From assembly GCA_040882255.1 (NCBI GenBank), contig JBBEBP010000018.1, positions 1 through 64,000 of the forward strand: 64,000 nucleotides of DNA, written 5' to 3'. Under the pieces are notes generated by a model. That model was not told the origin of the DNA and made no database searches. It saw only the letters and a list, made by a program, of their open reading frames with translations. Shown here one piece after another: positions 60,416-64,000 of the stretch. The stretch's first letter is position 1; every line of letters begins with the position of its first letter. The position numbers and the translations under genes are program-made. Origin of the DNA: PWQG01 sp040882255 (lineage in GTDB: Bacteria > Pseudomonadota > Gammaproteobacteria > Pseudomonadales > Pseudohongiellaceae).

Positions 60416-62332
60416 TCAGCGGCGGTCCAGTGCTTCGCGCACTTCCCGGGCAACATCCCGGTACCGGTAGGGTTTGTTCAGCAACGGCACACCGGGAGCC
60501 AGCTGGCCCTGACTGACGAGGACATTTTCTGTGTAGCCGGAGGTATAGAGCACTGCCAGGCCGGGTCGCAGTGCCGTGGCTTCTCTGGCCAGCTGTTGAC
60601 CGTTCATGTTGCCGGGCATGACCACGTCGGTGAACAACAGGTCGATATCGCTCTTCGCCCGCAGGATGTCCATGGCGGAGGGACCACTGTCCGTATCGGT
60701 CACCCGGTAGCCGAGAAGTTGCAGTTGGGATACCAGGTGCCGGCGCACCAGCTCATCATCTTCCACGACCAGGATATGCTCGTCGCCTCCCGGCAGCTGC
60801 GTCCGCTCGTCAGCGGGTTGGGAGGATGTGCTGCGGCCGTTCCCGCTGCGGGGGAAGTACAGCTCGATGGTGGAACCCTGGCCAGACTCCGAGCGAATCC
60901 TGGCATAGCCCCGGGACTGCCTCACAAAGCCGTAGACCATGCTCAGTCCCAGCCCGCTGCCCTCGCCGACCCCCTTGGTGGTGAAGAAGGGCTCGAATGC
61001 CTTTTCGATGATTTCGGGTTCCATTCCGGTTCCGGTATCCGAGACGGTGATCATCACATAGTCGCCGGGGATCTCGTCCTCATCCGTTCCGGGAATGTTT
61101 TCATCCAGCACGATGTTGGCCGTCTCGATGGTCAGCCGGCCGCCGTCCGGCATGGCATCGCGGGCATTGATGGTCAGATTGAGCAGGGCCACTTCGAGCT
61201 GACCGGGGTCGATCTCGGTCACCCACAGCCCGTCCTGGCGGATCACTTCAATGTGAATATTCATGCCCAGGGTGCGCCGTAGCAGACTGTCCATGCCGGC
61301 CAGCAGCTGGTTGACGTCGACCGTTTGCGGCTCCAGGGCCTGACGCCGTGCAAAGGCCAGCAGGCGGCTGGTCAGTTCGGCGCCACGGGTGGCCGCATTG
61401 GCGGCCATTTCGGCCAGTGAGCGGAGATCATCCGGCTGCTCCTCCAGACGCTCCACCAGCAGTTCGGCGTTGCCCAGTATGACGGTAAGCAGGTTGTTGA
61501 AATCGTGGGCCACGCCGCCGGTCAGCTCCCCGATGGCGTTGAGCCGCTCGGAGCGCGCCAGTTTCTCTTCCGTGATCCGGCGGTCGGTGATGTCCCGGAA
61601 GTAGACGGCCAGACCATCCGGACCGGGATAGGCGTTGACCTCGAACCAGCGGTCCAGGGGCGCGGGGTAATAGTACTCGCGCAGTCGCACCGTTTCATCG
61701 TGGTACATGGCCCGCTCATACTGGCGCTGGAATTCGGTGCCCAGGGTGTCAGGGAACTCCTCCCAGAGGTTCTTGCCGATCAGATCACCGGCGCTGCGCC
61801 CGAGAATCCGCTCGGCCCTGGGGTTCAGGAAACGGAAGGTCCAGTCGTGGTCTAGCAGGAGGAAGGCATCGCTCATGCCCTCCAGCGTCTGCTGCAGGCG
61901 CCGAGACAGTTCATCCGAGCGCTTCTGTGCTTGCACCTGTGCGCTGATGTCCTGGAACGCGCCCTGCACGGCGATGATCCGGCCGCTGTCGTCGCGTTCG
62001 GCCTCTCCGATGGTGCGCACCCACACATGATTGCCGCGTGCGGTGATAATCTGCAGCTCTTCATCGAAGGGGGTGCCGTGGCTGACGCATTCGTTGTAAC
62101 GATGGCGGATACGCTCGCGGTAAGCCGGCGCGTAGTAGTTGATGCCATCCTCCAGGCTGGGGTGTGTGCCGGGAGGCTCCTCGTGGATGACGGCCGTTTC
62201 CCGGTCCCAGATGACACGCCCGGAGTTCAGCTCTGCCCGCCAGCCTCCGAGCCGCGCCGTGCGGCTGGCGAGCCGCAGCAGGACGGCATCCCGGTCGTGC
62301 TCGGACTCTGGTGGGGTGCTATGCTTGGACAT
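60416..62332 (-). CDS. PAS-domain hybrid sensor histidine kinase with C-terminal receiver
   Basis: A 638-residue soluble kinase. Two PAS domains (about residues 20-135 and 150-265: RTARLGGWRAELNSGRVIWD; SDAFLLLDHDWTFRFLNPRA) are followed by GELTGGVAHDFNNLLTVILG (HisKA His, about 275), an HATPase domain (NLTINARDAMPDGGRLTIET; VSDTGTGMEPEI; GEGSGLGLSMVYGFVRQSRG) and a receiver domain (about 515-638: ILVVEDDELVRRHLVSQLQL; LLFTDVVMPGNMNGQQLA; LNKPYRYRDV). No membrane segments, so it senses a cytoplasmic cue. No partner regulator gene is adjacent. Confidence 0.92.
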   Translation of the reverse strand: MSKHSTPPESEHDRDAVLLRLASRTARLGGWRAELNSGRVIWDRETAVIHEEPPGTHPSLEDGINYYAPAYRERIRHRYNECVSHGTPFDEELQIITARGNHVWVRTIGEAERDDSGRIIAVQGAFQDISAQVQAQKRSDELSRRLQQTLEGMSDAFLLLDHDWTFRFLNPRAERILGRSAGDLIGKNLWEEFPDTLGTEFQRQYERAMYHDETVRLREYYYPAPLDRWFEVNAYPGPDGLAVYFRDITDRRITEEKLARSERLNAIGELTGGVAHDFNNLLTVILGNAELLVERLEEQPDDLRSLAEMAANAATRGAELTSRLLAFARRQALEPQTVDVNQLLAGMDSLLRRTLGMNIHIEVIRQDGLWVTEIDPGQLEVALLNLTINARDAMPDGGRLTIETANIVLDENIPGTDEDEIPGDYVMITVSDTGTGMEPEIIEKAFEPFFTTKGVGEGSGLGLSMVYGFVRQSRGYARIRSESGQGSTIELYFPRSGNGRSTSSQPADERTQLPGGDEHILVVEDDELVRRHLVSQLQLLGYRVTDTDSGPSAMDILRAKSDIDLLFTDVVMPGNMNGQQLAREATALRPGLAVLYTSGYTENVLVSQGQLAPGVPLLNKPYRYRDVAREVREALDRR

Positions 62333-62492
62333 CAGCCATCCCTGTGATCATCGTGTTCGCTCAAGTATGGTCAGTGCCGCCCCGGGGCGCAAGGTTTTGC
62401 GCATTTTCATATGCATTCCGGATATTTAACGCTGCCTGTGCGGGGCTGCTATACTGCCGTTGTCAATCACGAACACAGGCAAGGAGATTTCC

Positions 62493-63152
62493 ATGACACT
62501 GCGAATCGGTAGCACGGCTCCGGACTTCACCGCGAAGACCACCGAGGGCGAGATCCGTTTCCACGACTGGATTGGTGACAGCTGGGCCATCCTGTTCTCG
62601 CACCCGAAGGACTTCACGCCGGTGTGCACCACAGAGCTGGGCTACATGGCGAAACTGAAGCCGGACTTCGATGCCCGGAACACGAAGATCATCGGTCTGT
62701 CGGTGGACCCGGTGGAGAATCACGCCAGTTGGTCCAGCGATATCGAGGAGACCCAGGGCACGGCGCCCAATTACCCGATGATCGGCGACACCGACCTGAA
62801 CGTGGCCAAGCTGTACGACATGCTGCCGGAATCCGAGGAAGGCTCGGCAGAAGGGCGCACGCCGGTGGACAACGCCACCGTGCGTTCCGTGTTCATCATC
62901 GGTCCCGACAGGAAGATCAAGGCCATGCTGATTTATCCGATGACCAGCGGGCGCAATTTCGACGAGATTCTTCGCTTGCTCGACTCCCTGCAACTTTCGG
63001 CGAAGCACACTGTAGCTACGCCGGTGAACTGGCAGAAGGGCGAGGATGTCATCATTCCGCCGGCGGTCAGCGACGAGGAAGCGAAGAAGAAGTTCCCCAA
63101 GGGCTGGAAAACGCTCAAGCCCTACCTGCGCGTGACCGAGCAGCCGGAGTAG
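62493..63152 (+). CDS. 1-Cys peroxiredoxin (Prx6/AhpC-TSA family)
   Basis: A 219-residue peroxidase reducing H2O2 and organic peroxides. The catalytic Cys is at residue 45 in HPKDFTPVCTTE. LSVDPVENHASWSSDIEE, FPMI-like YPMIGDTDLNVAKLYDML, VDNATVRSVFIIGPDRKIKA and the C-terminal extension (VNWQKGEDVIIPPAVSDEEA, KKKFPKGWKTLKPYLR) define the Prx6 group, longer than AhpC. No resolving Cys is seen. AAGGAGA lies 9 nt before ATG 62493. The next gene starts immediately after the stop. Confidence 0.95.
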   Translation: MTLRIGSTAPDFTAKTTEGEIRFHDWIGDSWAILFSHPKDFTPVCTTELGYMAKLKPDFDARNTKIIGLSVDPVENHASWSSDIEETQGTAPNYPMIGDTDLNVAKLYDMLPESEEGSAEGRTPVDNATVRSVFIIGPDRKIKAMLIYPMTSGRNFDEILRLLDSLQLSAKHTVATPVNWQKGEDVIIPPAVSDEEAKKKFPKGWKTLKPYLRVTEQPE

Positions 63153-63548
63153 ATGTCGGAAGAAGAGGAAAAAGTGGGACAGTCCCGCATTATTTCCATG
63201 CCGTTGCTCCGAACCGTTTATCAGCTGACCGGCTGGGCACTGCTGCTGTTCGTCGTAGTGCTCAGCCTCTGGCCCAATCTCTCGGTCCCGGACGTGGGGG
63301 TGAGCTGGAGCGACAAGCTGGGTCATTTCGGCGCCTGGCTGGTGCTGATGCTCTGGTTCGCGCAGCTCCAGCCCCGCCCCGGCCACCTGTGGCTGGCTCT
63401 CCGCCTGGTGGCCCTGGGCATCTTTATCGAGATCCTGCAGTGGCTGTCCGGCTACCGTTACTTCGAGCTGGGCGACATCGCCGCCAATACCGCCGGCGTC
63501 GCCGCCGGCTGGCTGATCAGTGGCACGAAACTCGGGAGGCTGCTATAA
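63153..63548 (+). CDS. VanZ-like family membrane protein
   Basis: Up to 131 residues with about four membrane segments: TVYQLTGWALLLFVVVLSLW, DKLGHFGAWLVLMLWFAQLQ, LWLALRLVALGIFIEILQWL and GDIAANTAGVAAGWLIS. PNLSVPDVGVSWSDKLGHFG and the EILQWLSGYRYFELGDIAAN block are the VanZ-like signature. ATG 63153 touches the peroxiredoxin stop but the first 15 codons cover a REP-like palindrome (63176-63186), so ATG 63198 (MPLLRTVYQL) may be the original start. Role unknown. Confidence 0.82.
   Translation: MSEEEEKVGQSRIISMPLLRTVYQLTGWALLLFVVVLSLWPNLSVPDVGVSWSDKLGHFGAWLVLMLWFAQLQPRPGHLWLALRLVALGIFIEILQWLSGYRYFELGDIAANTAGVAAGWLISGTKLGRLL
63168..63190. repeat. REP-like palindrome, copy E
   Basis: GGGACAGTCCC at 63176-63186, preceded by GGAAAAAGT and followed by GCATTATTTCC, matches the core of the other copies. 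It sits between the peroxiredoxin stop and the likely VanZ-like start, adding codons if translation begins at 63153. Confidence 0.55.
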
Positions 63549-63588
63549 CGCGGACAGGAGCTTTGCCATTGATTTACACCCCGTTAAG

Positions 63589-63611
63589 ATATACATTGTA
63601 CAGGCGTATAT
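63589..63611. promoter_or_regulatory. Inverted repeat upstream of the MazE-like gene
   Basis: ATATAC (63589-63594) and GTATAT (63606-63611) form a 6-nt inverted repeat with an 11-nt centre, about 50 nt before ATG 63663. A typical place for an AbrB-type antitoxin operator. Confidence 0.35.
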
Positions 63612-63662
63612 CCATCGATGTGGATGTGCGCGTTTTGCTGGATGTGCGGAGGGGTGGAAATC

Positions 63663-63914
63663 ATGCAAGTCAGTAAATGGGGAAACAGTCTGGCCATACG
63701 GTTACCCGCTGCGGTGGTGGATGCGTTGAAGCTGCATGAGGGTGATGATATCGAGGTGTTCATCTCGGATGAGCGCACGTTTGAGCTCAAACGAAAACCT
63801 GGCAGGGACGAGTTGCTGCGTCGGTTGCGCAAGTACCGGGGCCGATTACCGGAAGATTTCCGCTTTGACAGGGATGAAGCCAATGAGCGAGAAACGGAGA
63901 TTCCTGGACAGTAA
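63663..63914 (+). CDS. AbrB/MazE-type antitoxin
   Basis: An 83-residue swapped-hairpin DNA-binding protein: MQVSKWGNSLAIRLPAAVVD, then ALKLHEGDDIEVFISDERTF, with a C-terminal toxin-binding tail (LLRRLRKYRGRLPEDFRFDR). ATG 63663 is the family start. The stop lies inside the next gene, a PIN-domain toxin, so this is an antitoxin-toxin pair of the VapBC type with an AbrB-like antitoxin. Confidence 0.9.
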   Translation: MQVSKWGNSLAIRLPAAVVDALKLHEGDDIEVFISDERTFELKRKPGRDELLRRLRKYRGRLPEDFRFDRDEANERETEIPGQ

Positions 63915-64000
63915 TATTATCCTGTACCTCCTGTCCGGCAACGAGTACAAGGCTCTGTGCTCAGAGCAGTTGTTGGAGCAAGGGGGAGTGATCAGCGTCC
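63883..64000 (+). CDS. vapC: PIN-domain VapC-like toxin, cut by window end
   Basis: ATG 63883 overlaps the antitoxin by 32 nt and reads MSEKRRFLDSNIILYLLSGN, with LDSN as the first catalytic Asp of a PIN domain. Thirty-nine codons are present before the window ends. Predicted Mg-dependent RNase neutralised by the upstream AbrB-like protein. Confidence 0.85.
   Translation, partial: MSEKRRFLDSNIILYLLSGNEYKALCSEQLLEQGGVISV

Overview
The window looks like a gammaproteobacterial chromosome, most likely an environmental or halophilic lineage (Chromatiales, Ectothiorhodospiraceae or Pseudomonas-like). This rests on the neighbouring PA2778/PA2779-family pair, a Pseudomonas/Bordetella-type ManNAc3NAcA pathway, a two-partner secretion locus and GC-rich core genes. 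I cannot name the genus from sequence alone. No rRNA, tRNA, CRISPR array or intact insertion sequence was recognised.

Region 1 (1-21.2 kb) is a surface-polysaccharide (O-antigen type) cluster, almost all on the plus strand. It encodes a truncated acyltransferase with an SGNH domain, a phosphatase-superfamily protein, a pyruvyl transferase, four glycosyltransferases, Gmd and Fcl (GDP-L-fucose), a Wzy/WaaL-like membrane protein, WbpB-D-E-I (UDP-ManNAc3NAcA), a GNAT/LegC/LegB-like set for an N-acetylated diamino-trideoxy sugar, and a priming sugar-phosphate transferase. AT-richer genes (3.0-5.5, 7.6-11.3 and 15.9-17.2 kb) alternate with GC-rich ones, so the cluster is a mosaic. The only flippase trace is a frameshifted Wzx N-terminal remnant.

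Region 2 (21.3-40.1 kb) is an accessory island of defence-like and toxin-antitoxin genes. It holds a dGTPase with an overlapping nucleotidyltransferase, an ImmA/IrrE-type protease, a TIGR04255/HTH module, RloA-RloB (AbiL-like), a DUF4143 ATPase, two hipBA modules, Phd-VapC, BrnTA, a lone AbiEi-type antitoxin, a HicB-like gene broken by a repeat, and an XRE remnant. A glycosyltransferase tail fragment at 26.7 kb and a TviB/WbpO-type UDP-sugar dehydrogenase at 29.0-30.3 kb lie inside it, so the island seems to have been inserted into the 3' part of the polysaccharide cluster.

Region 3 (40.1-58.1 kb) is a secretion and surface-protein locus. A TpsB transporter, a 2644-residue TpsA exoprotein with about fifteen MBG-like repeats, and a secreted protein built from two tandem copies of one domain form a minus-strand operon. 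It is divergent from a LuxR-type response regulator and a 7TMR-DISM histidine kinase. Two further secreted proteins share a C-terminal domain of about 140 residues and a common promoter pattern.

Region 4 (58.1-64 kb) holds a C39-like peptidase lipoprotein and its PA2779-type partner, a DUF4168 protein, a PAS hybrid histidine kinase, a 1-Cys peroxiredoxin, a VanZ-like protein and the start of a MazE/VapC-type pair. A dispersed GGGACAGTCCC palindrome, twice arranged as a long hairpin, occurs at five places between 21.2 and 63.2 kb.
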